Assembly (NCBI GenBank): GCA_937926205.1
Contig: CALEYL010000013.1
Coordinates: 1 to 63,291 of the forward strand
Source: an uncultured Saprospiraceae bacterium
GTDB taxonomy: Bacteria; Bacteroidota; Bacteroidia; Chitinophagales; Saprospiraceae
Reading direction: 5' to 3'
Length of the DNA: 63,291 nt
A program made the translations under genes and the position numbers. This document shows positions 25,125 through 34,702 of the stretch, in pieces (position 1 is the first letter of the stretch; the number at the start of each line of letters is the position of its first letter). The notes beneath the pieces were generated by a model. The model was not told the origin of the DNA, did not search any database, and saw only the letters and a list, made by a program, of their open reading frames with translations.

Positions 25125-25634
25125 TTAGTTTGGCGAAGGGAAAATGCCAAAGAGTGAAATAATGAAACTGAGACACAGAAAAGGCGCCATATTACTGTGC
25201 GGTTGCGAACCGCCGGTCGGTGATACTGCTCCCGGATTGAGTGCCGACAGGCCGCCGGAAGTATCGTTCGAATACGCGTCTACGGCAGCATTTCGGGCCA
25301 GAACTGTACCGGAGGGACTGGTAGCGCCGCCGGAAGAATCATTGGCGGCAAAACTGTGCGTATGGTTCGGTATATGTGCCACTGTTAAGGTTACCTCTTC
25401 TGCACCTACGGTCTCGGCCAGAGTGAATCCATTACCCTGATGGATAGGGATACGCCCACGCAAATCGGGCAGTGCGAAAGTAGTTTGTCCGTCACCGCCA
25501 TAAGTAGTGCCGATAAGGTTAAATAAGGTTTCATTTTCAGAAATGGGCAGGAGCTGTCCGTCGCAAAACATCCAGCCGGCAGGCGCAAAATTTCCTGCAA
25601 ACATCCGAATTTCCCCTACATAAGGTTGTGCCAT
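25125..25634 (-). CDS. Phage tail collar domain protein, beta type, triplet A
   Basis: A 169-aa collar protein. The longest ORF starts 18 codons earlier, inside the alpha gene, but the internal ATG (MAQPYVGEIRMFAGNFAP) aligns with the other beta copies and is preferred. HxH is in IPNHTHS, then NDSSGGATSPSGTVLARNAAVDAYSNDTS, where the family's SVGLS is SGGLS here, and the ending FIISLFGIFPSPN. It lies 14 bp after alpha and 16 bp before gamma. Function unknown. Confidence 0.88.
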   Translation of the reverse strand: MAQPYVGEIRMFAGNFAPAGWMFCDGQLLPISENETLFNLIGTTYGGDGQTTFALPDLRGRIPIHQGNGFTLAETVGAEEVTLTVAHIPNHTHSFAANDSSGGATSPSGTVLARNAAVDAYSNDTSGGLSALNPGAVSPTGGSQPHSNMAPFLCLSFIISLFGIFPSPN

Positions 25635-25648
25635 GGTTATGTGCTTGT

Positions 25649-26149
25649 TTAGTTTTGACTTGGGTATATCCCCTGAAGCGCAATGCAAAAGCTGAGTACC
25701 AATGAAGGTTGCATGTTGAGATGCGCCTGGTTGCCCCCTATATTAGAAAGGGTAACCGGATTCATCGATGCATTAACCGTTCCGGAATAGAACTCAGAAG
25801 GCGCCGTAAGTGCAAAATAATTATTGCCGGGCACAACCGTATCCTGAAGCGCACTGCTTGCCTTAACGATATGGGTATGTGTCGGCAACTCTGCAATGCT
25901 TATGGTATGGGCCTGCTCGCCGGCCCGTTCGCCAAGGGTATGGCCACTCCCCATGTGAATTGGGGTGCGACCACGAAAATCAGGCAAGGCAAAATTAACC
26001 CTTCCGTCGCCGCCATAAGTGGTACCCAATAGTGAAAACAGCCCCTGATTCTGGTTGATCGGCAGCAACTGACCATTGCACAGCGCCCAACCTTGCGGAG
26101 CATAAGTGAAACTGAAAATCCGGATTTCGGACAAAAATGGTTCTGCCAT
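25649..26149 (-). CDS. Phage tail collar domain protein, alpha type, triplet A
   Basis: A 166-aa collar protein, opening MAEPFLSEIRIFSFTYAPQGW..CNGQLLPINQNQ. HxH is in LPTHTHI, followed by the alpha-type QDTVVPGN and the APSEFYSG motif; the end is FCIALQGIYPSQN. It follows the 212-aa gene at 26239 after 89 bp, mirroring module B. No signal peptide is visible. Function unknown. Confidence 0.88.
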   Translation of the reverse strand: MAEPFLSEIRIFSFTYAPQGWALCNGQLLPINQNQGLFSLLGTTYGGDGRVNFALPDFRGRTPIHMGSGHTLGERAGEQAHTISIAELPTHTHIVKASSALQDTVVPGNNYFALTAPSEFYSGTVNASMNPVTLSNIGGNQAHLNMQPSLVLSFCIALQGIYPSQN

Positions 26150-26238
26150 ATTATTTTCAGTATTTTGTTATGAAGTTGAAAAATTCATTTCAAAAGAACC
26201 TTTTCACAGGAAAGTGGGGGTATATAGACCTGATGAAA

Positions 26239-26877
26239 TCAGACTGCCTGCAGGGATCGTCCGACATTTTCTGAAGTCCAAACCGGATGACCGTTTTCAA
26301 AAACAGTCGCTCCTATTTGTAAGGTATTGTCATTCGATAAAGTCGCTTTTGTGGAAACTGCACCCAATTCCGTAACAAATTGTGCGGATGTATGCCTGGA
26401 CTGTTGGAATACCGGGAGTAAAAGCCCCGCTAAGCGTTCAGGGGAGTTTTCGTGTTTCAGGGATACAGCGGCACTGACCAGTGCTTCCAGCTGAAAGCCG
26501 GAGAGCGAAGCTGCAAATTGCCAGGTTTTTGTTTCCGTATTTTTTTCAAAGACCAGTGCAGAAACATCCAGATCCCCAAGTTCCCTATGAGGCAAATGTA
26601 AGATGAAAATGGCCTTTTGGCCGTTTCGGCAAAGGAAAAATTTCCGAAAAAGCGGCTGGTAGCCCGTTTTTTTCCAGGCAACAGCTGCTGTATTACAAAC
26701 CGTTTCCAGGTCTGGATCAATACTGAGCCAATGTTCTGCTTTTGCGCCGATCGACTTGAAAAAATCATCCAGGGAAATTCGGAGCGAACGGCTGCCGGAA
26801 CCTGGCTGTAAACCTGAAATCCAGGAAAAGCCAAAGGCGCCAATGGATGCATTATAGAGAAATGATCTCCTTTTCAT
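26239..26877 (-). CDS. Unknown 212-aa protein heading collar module A
   Basis: Paralogue of the 22712 product with the same length from the MKRR start (MKRRSFLYNASIGAFGFSW). Conserved segments between the two are AWKKTGYQPL, HRELGDLDVSALVF, ASLSGFQLEALV and FVTELG. The RRxFL start and following hydrophobic stretch could be a Tat or Sec signal or a membrane anchor. No known catalytic motif is visible. I chose the MKRR start over an ORF start 22 codons upstream because both copies keep it. It is the first gene of the collar gene region, reading leftward. Confidence 0.75.
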   Translation of the reverse strand: MKRRSFLYNASIGAFGFSWISGLQPGSGSRSLRISLDDFFKSIGAKAEHWLSIDPDLETVCNTAAVAWKKTGYQPLFRKFFLCRNGQKAIFILHLPHRELGDLDVSALVFEKNTETKTWQFAASLSGFQLEALVSAAVSLKHENSPERLAGLLLPVFQQSRHTSAQFVTELGAVSTKATLSNDNTLQIGATVFENGHPVWTSENVGRSLQAV

Positions 26878-27043
26878 AAGGAACGTGTATGGTGCATTCA
26901 AAATCAAAAAAAAACTCAAAAAACGAGAATCGAAATGCAGCATTGAAAAGCGATTTGCAGCATTTCGAATTTTACAAATGGTACGGGATACGAAAACAGA
27001 AAAGAATATTTTTGGATGTGCAACTTATTCGTTTGATCAAAGG

Positions 27044-27070
27044 CAAATATAGAATTATTAATGATCAAAT
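27044..27070 (-). promoter_or_regulatory. Promoter-like element upstream of collar module A
   Basis: On the minus strand it reads ATTTG, 14 bp, TATATTTGCC, the same element and spacing as at 23505-23531. The -7 part is a perfect TAnnTTTG. It is about 167 bp before the 212-aa gene start. The remaining sequence of the 505-bp gap 26878-27382 shows no coding frame I would defend; the small hairpin aagcct/aggctt near 27204 is weak. Confidence 0.5.
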
Positions 27071-27382
27071 TTTTATCCCTCAATGAAAATAATTGTCACC
27101 ATCTCCATAAAATTGTTGTGGATTTATTTTAATTTCGCCTCGAAGTTGTCGTTTGCAAATATTATCAGGACCCCTGCCTTAAATATGCACTTGATAATGC
27201 ATGAAGCCTGAAGGCTTTCCTGCAACGAACAACAACTCCTGACTCAAATAAAACAACAGTTTCCGGCAATTTCCTACCCGCTTGCCGGCAGTACTGTGTT
27301 TTTATATCATTTTTTATTGCGTTCAAGACGTTTATTTTGTAAACCGTCTATTCCTAATTTCTCATGTTAACATTGTAATTAC

Positions 27383-30300
27383 ATGAAACTAATCTCTTAC
27401 ACCCTGATCAGTGCGCTATTGTCTTTCTGGTTTGGAAAACCCGCACAGGTTCCCGAAAAGACAAGTCTGGTAGATGATGTAGAAATTTGCGACGAACAGA
27501 CGCCCTATTCCACGGAACGGGCGCTTGCTGCTTTGTCTGAATACCAGACTCAGATGGCTGCTTTGAAAAAATCGCCCTTGCCCATGCGAACCATGTCGCC
27601 TTCTATTACAGCTACCAAGACTTTTATGCTGGTAGGCATGGACAACGGACCTGCAGGGCCCAGCCCCGGCGATATGCTGGAATATACGGTTGTCATAACC
27701 AATGCCAATGGCGCAATGGATGCGACGGGTACCAAATTCACGGATACCGTTGACCCCAACACAACTTTAGTACCAGGATCTGTGAAATCTTCGGTCGTTG
27801 CCATCAATGACACTTACAGCACAGTGGGTAACGTTTCCATCTCCGTTCCTTCAGGTTCCGGTCTGACCGTGAATGATGTTAATCTGGACGGCGATGTATT
27901 AACGGTAACTGCGGTCAATACTGCGGGTACGCAAGGTAATGTCACCTTCAATGCCGATGGCAGTTTTACTTTTAATCCTGCGCCGGGTTTTGAAGGAATG
28001 ACGACCTTTACATATACGGTCAGCGACGGGATGTTTACCAGTACGGGAACGGTCACGGTTACTGTGACAGGCATGATCTGGTTCATACAAACAGGCGCAA
28101 CAGCGCCCGGAGACGGGCGATTGGGCTCTCCATTCAGCAGCATTGCCAATTTTAATTCGATTGCTGTGGATGATCCAAATGACAATATCTTTTTATACTC
28201 CGGGGCTTATTCCGGGAGCCTTACCTTGTTAAACGGACAAAACCTGATAGGTCAGGGTGCTGTGGGAACGCTTGCCAGCCTGGCAGCAGTAAGCTTCTCT
28301 GCTCATCCGCCTATTTCTCCTTTCGCTATTCCTTCGCTTGGAGGAAGCAATCCGACCATTGCCAATGCCGTAACGACGCTGACGACGGCGATGAACAATG
28401 ATGTGCTCGGCGTTACCATCAACAACACCGGCGGTACGGCATTTACCGGCAATAACCTCGGTACCCTGAAAGTTCGGAATGTGATTCTGTCGAACAATGG
28501 GGGGATCGCCCTCAACCTGACCAATGGCGCTCTGGATGCCATTTTTCAGTCCATCTCTGCCACCAATGCGTCGCACGGGATACGCCTGCAAACAACTACC
28601 GGCTCCTTTGAGGTTACTGGGACGGGCACGACAGATGGTTCAGGCGGAACGATAAGTACCATTACTACCCGTGGCATCGAACTGATTACTGCCTCGAATA
28701 TTACCCTTCGGAATATGACCCTGACCAATGCCAATACGGTTGACGCCGGGGGCGCTATGGTGTGTGATGAAGGTCAGAATACCTCCTGCAATGCGGCCAT
28801 CTATCTGAGCGGAATAACGGGGACCAATCTCTTTAATAATGTGGACGTTACCACCACCCAGGAACAGGGTATCAATGGCAATAACGTCAGTAATCTCAGC
28901 CTGACCAATTGTACGGTAAGTGGTGCCGGCGCCGCAGCCAATATCAATGACATTGAAGAGAATGCACTCAAATTCATTGACCTGTTGGGTACCTGTAGTT
29001 TTACCGGGTGTACTTTTCAGAATTCATTCAGCCGGAATACGCACATTCGCAATACTACGGGATCCCTGAACTTAACAGTCAATAATTGCAGTTTCTCAAA
29101 TACAGCTTATGATGTTACCCGTTTAGATTGCTTTGAGATGCGTACAACTGGTAGTTCCTCTGCAACGGTGAATCTCAGTAACTCTAACTTTGCAAGAGCA
29201 GGCTCAAAAGGAATCCAGGCTTTAGCGGAAGACAATTCTACCTTTGTACTTAATATAACCAACTGTAATGTCCAGCGCTTTGGCAACCCTATGGCGGGAA
29301 TTGAAGTAGGGTCTAATGGCGCTACCGCCAGGATGGACTACAACATCAATAATAACCCTACTATTGAATCTTCGGGTGAGGTGGCCGTACTTGCTTCTAC
29401 CTTCAATACTTCTATTCTGAACGGACGGGTAAACAATAATGCTTCCATTACACACACACCTAGCTCTGCTTCTGCATTTTCAAACATCAGAATGCTGCAT
29501 GAAGGAAATAGTACAGCTAAGTTGGAAATTAAAAATAACCCTGCCGTTACCTCAACTAATCTGGACATTCCGGTTATCGCCCTTTCCCGCATTGGCTCTA
29601 GTGCCAGCGGTCGTCTGGATTTGACATTAGATGGGAATACGATTACGGATAATACTGCCGGGCTAGAAGGTATTGAGTTGAGAGTGGGGGTTTCGACATC
29701 GGGTTCTACCATCAATACGCTCTGCGGAAATGTAAGGGCGAACATGGTTACAGTCCCCTCGGGAAATCGTGCTTTTCGTGCCAGGATCGTTGAACCAAAT
29801 AGTTTTATGAACCTGCATGGAACAGGCCCTGTTGGAGCAACATGGTGGACAGGGCTATCGAATTCCAATAGTGCCGGATCAACCATTATCAGTTCAGCAA
29901 CAGCCCCGGCGGCAATTACTTTTGGAAATACTTGCGCTACCCCAACCCACGCTTTCGCACCCACCGAAGTAGAACTACTTGCTGCGCTTGCCGCAAATGA
30001 AACAGCACCGGTAGTTGAAGCTGCTCCGGAAACCATTGCAACGGAAGCGCCCGCCATCACCGACGAACCGGTGGTCGAAACGCCTTCCGCACTGACGATG
30101 TTCTCCGGTGAAACGGTGACTGTCGGGGGATCTGGTTTCCTGTTACCGGCCGGACAATCCATGACGATTGTTTTCCGGGTGACCATCAACGATCCTTTCC
30201 CTGTCGGCGTTTGCTCGGTAAGCAACCAGGGAACGGTTATGGGCAGCAACTTCTCCAATGTGCTGACAGATGATCCGGGCGTTGGGGGCGCCGCCAATCC

Positions 30301-33300
30301 TACGGTAACAACCGTTAATACGCCTCCGACCATTACGGCTTGTCAGAATAACATCAGCTCAGGTACCGATCCAAATCTTTGTACGGCAAACAAAAGCTTT
30401 TCCGTCACAGCGACCGGCTGCCCTGCGCCAACGATAACTTACAAGATTGGTGCGACGACCATTACTTCGCCTCACAATTTTCCCGTTGGCACCTCTACGG
30501 TGAATGTAACTGCTTCCAACGGGGTTATGCCTGATGCTACCTGCTCGTTTACTGTGACCGTGACGGATACGCAGGCGCCAGATATTACCTGCTTATCGGG
30601 CACCCAGATGCGCGGCACCAATCTCGGCAACTGTTCTTATACCGTTCAGGGCACAGAGTTTAATCCATCGGTGAATGAAAACTGCCCTGGTTTTACGCTA
30701 ACCAATGACTTCAACAATAGCTCTTCATTGGCTGGCGCCGTCCTGCCGGTTGGAACGACACCGGTCATTTGGACCATTACAGACGGCGCCGGCGCTATGG
30801 ACATGTGTACAGTGACCATCCAGGTGACAGATGACGATGCACCAAGCATTTCCTGCCCGCCTGCAGCGATGACACCTTGCAATATTGCTGATTTGCCTCC
30901 ATATGCCAACTATTCCGAATTTACGATGGCAGGAGGTTCTGCTTCTGACAATTGCGGGATCAATACGGCCAGCTTTATGCTTCTGAGTCAAACGGGCGGC
31001 CCGGTCTTTACCCGTACTTACCAGATTGCCGATGTCAATGGCCTGACGAGTACCTGCACCCAAACCGTTACAGTGGACGACAATGATCCTCCGGTAATCA
31101 CGCCGGGTACCATTGCGGCCTGTTATCCAACCGTAGCCGCTGCCGAAGCGGCAGCCATTGCGGCCACAACGGCTACAGACGGTTGTCCGGGCACCGTGAC
31201 AAAAACAGCTTCTACAGAGGGTACCTGTTCGGCAGTCATCATCGTTACGGCTAAAGATGGCGCCAACAATATGGTTATGACAACCTACAATACCCGCATA
31301 GACAATACACCGCCAACGGTAACGACGGGAATGATTGCAGCTTGTTATCCGACGGTAGCTGCGGCAGAAGCGGCAGCATTGGCTGCAACGACGGCAACGG
31401 ACAACTGCCCGGGCGCGCTGACGGAAACAGCGTCAACCGTAGGTACTTGTATGGCCGTCATCACCGTTATCACATCGGATGGTTGTGGCAACAGCACGCC
31501 TGTAACTTATAATACCAGCATCGACAACGCCAGCCCAACCGTCACAACCGGTACCATAGCGGCCTGTTATCCTACAGTAGCGGCGGCCGAAGCGGCGGCC
31601 ATTGCTGCTACGACGGCCATGGACGATTGCCCGTCGACGATTGTAAAAACGGCATCAACTGAAGGCAGTTGCTCAGCTGTGGTCACTGTAACGGCTACGG
31701 ACGCTTGTGGCAACAGCGCTTCAACGACCTACAATACGCGCATAGACAATACGATGCCAACAGCAGTACCGACATCAATAGCGGCTTGCTATCCAACGGT
31801 GGCAGCAGCAGAAGCAGCGGCGAAAGCGGCGACAACGTGGACGGACAACTGTTCTTCGGCAGCTTATCTGGAAAGCCAGGAGACGGCATCTACGGTGGGA
31901 ACGTGCTCGGCGACGGTTACGGTGAGCACCATGGATGAATGCGGCAACCAGAAGTCAACGACTTACAGCACCCGCATAGACAATACGATGCCAACAGCAG
32001 TACCGACATCAATAGCGGCTTGCTATCCAACGGTGGCAGCAGCAGAAGCAGCGGCGAAAGCGGCGACAACGTGGACGGACAACTGTTCTTCGGCAGCTTA
32101 TCTGGAAAGCCAGGAGACGGCATCTACGGTGGGAACGTGCTCGGCGACGGTTACGGTGAGCACCATGGATGAATGCGGCAACCAGAAGTCAACGACTTAC
32201 AGCACCCGCATAGACAATACGATGCCAACAGCAGTACCGACATCAATAGCGGCTTGCTATCCAACGGTGGCAGCAGCAGAAGCAGCGGCGAAAGCGGCGA
32301 CAACGTGGACGGACAACTGTTCTTCGGCAGCTTATCTGGAAAGCCAGGAGACGGCATCTACGGTGGGAACGTGCTCGGCGACGGTTACGGTGAGCACCAT
32401 GGATGAATGCGGCAACCAGAAGTCAACGACTTACAGCACCCGCATAGACAATACGATGCCAACAGCAGTACCGACATCAATAGCGGCTTGCTATCCAACG
32501 GTGGCAGCAGCAGAAGCAGCGGCGAAAGCGGCGACAACGTGGACGGACAACTGTTCTTCGGCAGCTTATCTGGAAAGCCAGGAGACGGCATCTACGGTGG
32601 GAACGTGCTCGGCGACGGTTACGGTGAGCACCATGGATGAATGCGGCAACCAGAGGTCAACGACTTACAGCACCCGGATAGACAATGCCGGACCTACCGT
32701 TACGGCAGGAACAATAGCGGCCTGCTATCCAACGGTTGCAGCAGCCGAAGCAGCGGCTATTGCAGCTACCACTGCCAACGACGATTGCCCGTCTTCGGTG
32801 ACGAAAACGGCATCAACGGTCGGTACTTGTTCTGCAGTCATCACCGTGACGGCCACGGATGGTTGCGGCAACAGTGCCATGACGACTTACAATACCCGAA
32901 TTGACAATATGGCGCCCACCGTAACGGCGGGTACGATTGCAGCTTGCTATCAAACGGCTGCTGCTGCTGAAGCTGCGGCGATAGCTGCCACGACAGCTAC
33001 AGATAACTGCCCGGGCACGGTGACGAAAACGGCATCAACAGTAGGAACTTGTTCTGCTGTGGTGACCGTGACAGCCACTGACGGTTGCGGCAATAGTGCA
33101 ACAACGACTTACAATACGCGTATTGACAATGTGCAGCCGACGCCAACGGCAGGTACGATTGCAGCCTGTTATCCAAACGTTGCAGCTGCCGAAGCGGCAG
33201 CATTAGCTGCTACTTCAGCAACTGACAACTGCCCGGGCCCTCTGACGGAAACGGCTGCTACTGTGGGTACCTGCTCGGCTGTCATCACAGTGACGACTAC

Positions 33301-34687
33301 AGATGGCTGCGGCAACAGCGCTGTAACCACATATAATACGCGGATAGACAATACCAAGCCTGTTTTAACAAAGGGTACCATTGCGCCTTGCTACCTGACC
33401 GCAGCGGCGGCAGAAGCAGCAGCTATAGCAGCAACTACGGCTACAGACAACTGTCCGGGAACGGTGACCAAAACGGCTGTCACGGTAGGGTTGTGTTCTG
33501 CAACGATATTGGTTACTGCGACCGATTTCTGTGGTAACTTCGATACAACAAGCTACAAGACCAATATTGACAATACGCCGCCGATAGTCGTTTGCAAAAA
33601 CTCAACGGTGTATGTAAATTCTCAGGGAGCTTATACCTTGTTGCCTTCGGATGTCTTCAATGCGACTGCTTCTTCAGATAACTGCCCTGGCGAATTACAC
33701 GTGGTCAGCATCACTCCGGCATCAGTGACCTGCGCTCAGAAAGACCAAACCATTCCGGTAACGGTAGTGGTTGCGGATGCCTGTGGCAATCAGAGTACCT
33801 GTATTTCGATGATCACCGTTGACGAAGACAATGCACTGCCTCCGGGTTGGGACAACAGCGATGTAGGCATAGCCAATGGCAGCGCGATCTTTTCGCCTTG
33901 TACCGGTGAAAATGGTTCATTCGTGCTGACTTCGTTAGGTTTTGGCATGCCTAGCAGCGATAAGTTGCATATGGCTTACCAGGAAATTTGCGGCAATACG
34001 ACTGTTACAGCCCGAGTGACAAACATCAGCGGCGCTGGCTGGGGTGGTGTTATGATCCGTGAAACGCTGATGCCGGGTGCAAAAAAACTGGCCATGAAAA
34101 CGCAGTTGACCTCCAATATCCGTCGTGAAATCAGGGCAACCACAAATGGCACAACAACCTCCCTGAATTACATCCGCCCCGGCCATACGTGGCTTAGACT
34201 GGAGCGTTCAGGCAGTAATTTTGTAGGTTATTCTTCTACAAATGGCGTCAACTGGAACTTTGCCTTTGCCACGACTGTCAGTATGAACGGGTGCGTTTAT
34301 GTTGGAATATTCTCTGAGAGCATCAACGGCACAACCGTCAATACCGCTACTTTTGACAATGTCACCGTTACGGGAACGCCGAATATGCTTGCCAACGGAT
34401 CGAATGGCCACATTGATTCGGAAAACGGTGATCATGTTCAGATTTATCCCAACCCGACAACGGGCGAAGTGAATATCAATCTGGATGTCCATGCAGGGAA
34501 ACCAGGCACTATCCAGGTCTTCAATACCCTTGGGGAACTGGTGAATCAGGAGCGCCTGATTCCGGGTAATCCGGAAACCCACAACATGCGGATTTCAGGC
34601 GCCGCGGGAGTCTATACGGTCGTCATCCAGTTGGATGATCGCAGGATTGTGCGCCGCGTGGTGGTGGATCCGAATGGTGGAAAATAG
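27383..34687 (+). CDS. Giant T9SS surface protein: DUF11, Ig, beta-helix, HYR-like repeats, lectin-like domain
   Basis: A 2434-aa exported protein. Order: short signal-like N-terminus; DUF11-type domain (about 75-135); cadherin-like Ig domain (140-230); right-handed beta-helix (about 240-860) rich in short N/T/S repeats; another DUF11-like segment; two HYR-like domains (about 985-1160); eleven Cys-containing repeats (about 1240-2060) each marked by A.CY.T.AAAEAAA; one more HYR-like domain; a concanavalin-like domain (about 2150-2330, GWGGVMIRE); and a T9SS type A sorting domain (IYPNPTTGEVNINL). Cys pairs within each repeat suggest disulfides. Adhesin or surface-layer role is likely; no enzyme active site is visible. 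It ends in a strong terminator. Its C-terminal ~375 residues resemble the next gene's. Confidence 0.9.
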   Translation: MKLISYTLISALLSFWFGKPAQVPEKTSLVDDVEICDEQTPYSTERALAALSEYQTQMAALKKSPLPMRTMSPSITATKTFMLVGMDNGPAGPSPGDMLEYTVVITNANGAMDATGTKFTDTVDPNTTLVPGSVKSSVVAINDTYSTVGNVSISVPSGSGLTVNDVNLDGDVLTVTAVNTAGTQGNVTFNADGSFTFNPAPGFEGMTTFTYTVSDGMFTSTGTVTVTVTGMIWFIQTGATAPGDGRLGSPFSSIANFNSIAVDDPNDNIFLYSGAYSGSLTLLNGQNLIGQGAVGTLASLAAVSFSAHPPISPFAIPSLGGSNPTIANAVTTLTTAMNNDVLGVTINNTGGTAFTGNNLGTLKVRNVILSNNGGIALNLTNGALDAIFQSISATNASHGIRLQTTTGSFEVTGTGTTDGSGGTISTITTRGIELITASNITLRNMTLTNANTVDAGGAMVCDEGQNTSCNAAIYLSGITGTNLFNNVDVTTTQEQGINGNNVSNLSLTNCTVSGAGAAANINDIEENALKFIDLLGTCSFTGCTFQNSFSRNTHIRNTTGSLNLTVNNCSFSNTAYDVTRLDCFEMRTTGSSSATVNLSNSNFARAGSKGIQALAEDNSTFVLNITNCNVQRFGNPMAGIEVGSNGATARMDYNINNNPTIESSGEVAVLASTFNTSILNGRVNNNASITHTPSSASAFSNIRMLHEGNSTAKLEIKNNPAVTSTNLDIPVIALSRIGSSASGRLDLTLDGNTITDNTAGLEGIELRVGVSTSGSTINTLCGNVRANMVTVPSGNRAFRARIVEPNSFMNLHGTGPVGATWWTGLSNSNSAGSTIISSATAPAAITFGNTCATPTHAFAPTEVELLAALAANETAPVVEAAPETIATEAPAITDEPVVETPSALTMFSGETVTVGGSGFLLPAGQSMTIVFRVTINDPFPVGVCSVSNQGTVMGSNFSNVLTDDPGVGGAANPTVTTVNTPPTITACQNNISSGTDPNLCTANKSFSVTATGCPAPTITYKIGATTITSPHNFPVGTSTVNVTASNGVMPDATCSFTVTVTDTQAPDITCLSGTQMRGTNLGNCSYTVQGTEFNPSVNENCPGFTLTNDFNNSSSLAGAVLPVGTTPVIWTITDGAGAMDMCTVTIQVTDDDAPSISCPPAAMTPCNIADLPPYANYSEFTMAGGSASDNCGINTASFMLLSQTGGPVFTRTYQIADVNGLTSTCTQTVTVDDNDPPVITPGTIAACYPTVAAAEAAAIAATTATDGCPGTVTKTASTEGTCSAVIIVTAKDGANNMVMTTYNTRIDNTPPTVTTGMIAACYPTVAAAEAAALAATTATDNCPGALTETASTVGTCMAVITVITSDGCGNSTPVTYNTSIDNASPTVTTGTIAACYPTVAAAEAAAIAATTAMDDCPSTIVKTASTEGSCSAVVTVTATDACGNSASTTYNTRIDNTMPTAVPTSIAACYPTVAAAEAAAKAATTWTDNCSSAAYLESQETASTVGTCSATVTVSTMDECGNQKSTTYSTRIDNTMPTAVPTSIAACYPTVAAAEAAAKAATTWTDNCSSAAYLESQETASTVGTCSATVTVSTMDECGNQKSTTYSTRIDNTMPTAVPTSIAACYPTVAAAEAAAKAATTWTDNCSSAAYLESQETASTVGTCSATVTVSTMDECGNQKSTTYSTRIDNTMPTAVPTSIAACYPTVAAAEAAAKAATTWTDNCSSAAYLESQETASTVGTCSATVTVSTMDECGNQRSTTYSTRIDNAGPTVTAGTIAACYPTVAAAEAAAIAATTANDDCPSSVTKTASTVGTCSAVITVTATDGCGNSAMTTYNTRIDNMAPTVTAGTIAACYQTAAAAEAAAIAATTATDNCPGTVTKTASTVGTCSAVVTVTATDGCGNSATTTYNTRIDNVQPTPTAGTIAACYPNVAAAEAAALAATSATDNCPGPLTETAATVGTCSAVITVTTTDGCGNSAVTTYNTRIDNTKPVLTKGTIAPCYLTAAAAEAAAIAATTATDNCPGTVTKTAVTVGLCSATILVTATDFCGNFDTTSYKTNIDNTPPIVVCKNSTVYVNSQGAYTLLPSDVFNATASSDNCPGELHVVSITPASVTCAQKDQTIPVTVVVADACGNQSTCISMITVDEDNALPPGWDNSDVGIANGSAIFSPCTGENGSFVLTSLGFGMPSSDKLHMAYQEICGNTTVTARVTNISGAGWGGVMIRETLMPGAKKLAMKTQLTSNIRREIRATTNGTTTSLNYIRPGHTWLRLERSGSNFVGYSSTNGVNWNFAFATTVSMNGCVYVGIFSESINGTTVNTATFDNVTVTGTPNMLANGSNGHIDSENGDHVQIYPNPTTGEVNINLDVHAGKPGTIQVFNTLGELVNQERLIPGNPETHNMRISGAAGVYTVVIQLDDRRIVRRVVVDPNGGK
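31109..33598 (+). repeat. Eleven tandem coding repeats of 222 or 234 bp
   Basis: Repeat starts, measured at the AACY codons, are 31109, 31331, 31553, 31775, 32009, 32243, 32477, 32711, 32933, 33155 and 33377. Steps are 222 bp (74 aa) except units 4-7, which step by 234 bp (78 aa, with the extra AAYLESQ-type segment). All lie in frame in the giant surface gene. Confidence 0.92.
31747..32682 (+). repeat. Four essentially identical 234-bp units
   Basis: Units starting at 31747, 31981, 32215 and 32449 are the same in DNA as far as I could compare. The visible differences are aag to agg (Lys to Arg) near 32653 and cgc to cgg near 32674, both at the end of the last unit. Synonymous sites are also identical, unlike the flanking 222-bp units, which have diverged. 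This points to recent amplification or gene conversion, and copy number may vary or be mis-assembled. Confidence 0.92.
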
Positions 34688-34702
34688 GCCATAGGGTTTA
34701 TT

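Noticed and set aside
19172..26149. The collar genes as a prophage or tail cluster
   Set aside because: No terminase, portal, capsid, tube, sheath, baseplate, lysis or integrase gene is found among or beside them, and the same triplet is repeated three times.
27199..27216. Small hairpin aagcct/aggctt as a terminator or attenuator before the giant surface gene
   Set aside because: Only a 6-bp stem and no T-run; nothing to terminate there.
29338..30333. 331-aa frame on the minus strand
   Set aside because: It is the antisense of the giant surface gene, with no known motif and composition mirroring the sense codons.
31747..32682. CRISPR-like or non-coding repeat
   Set aside because: Units of 234 bp are in frame in a long open reading frame with a conserved protein pattern; overlapping small frames (for example repeated 77-aa frames) are shadows.
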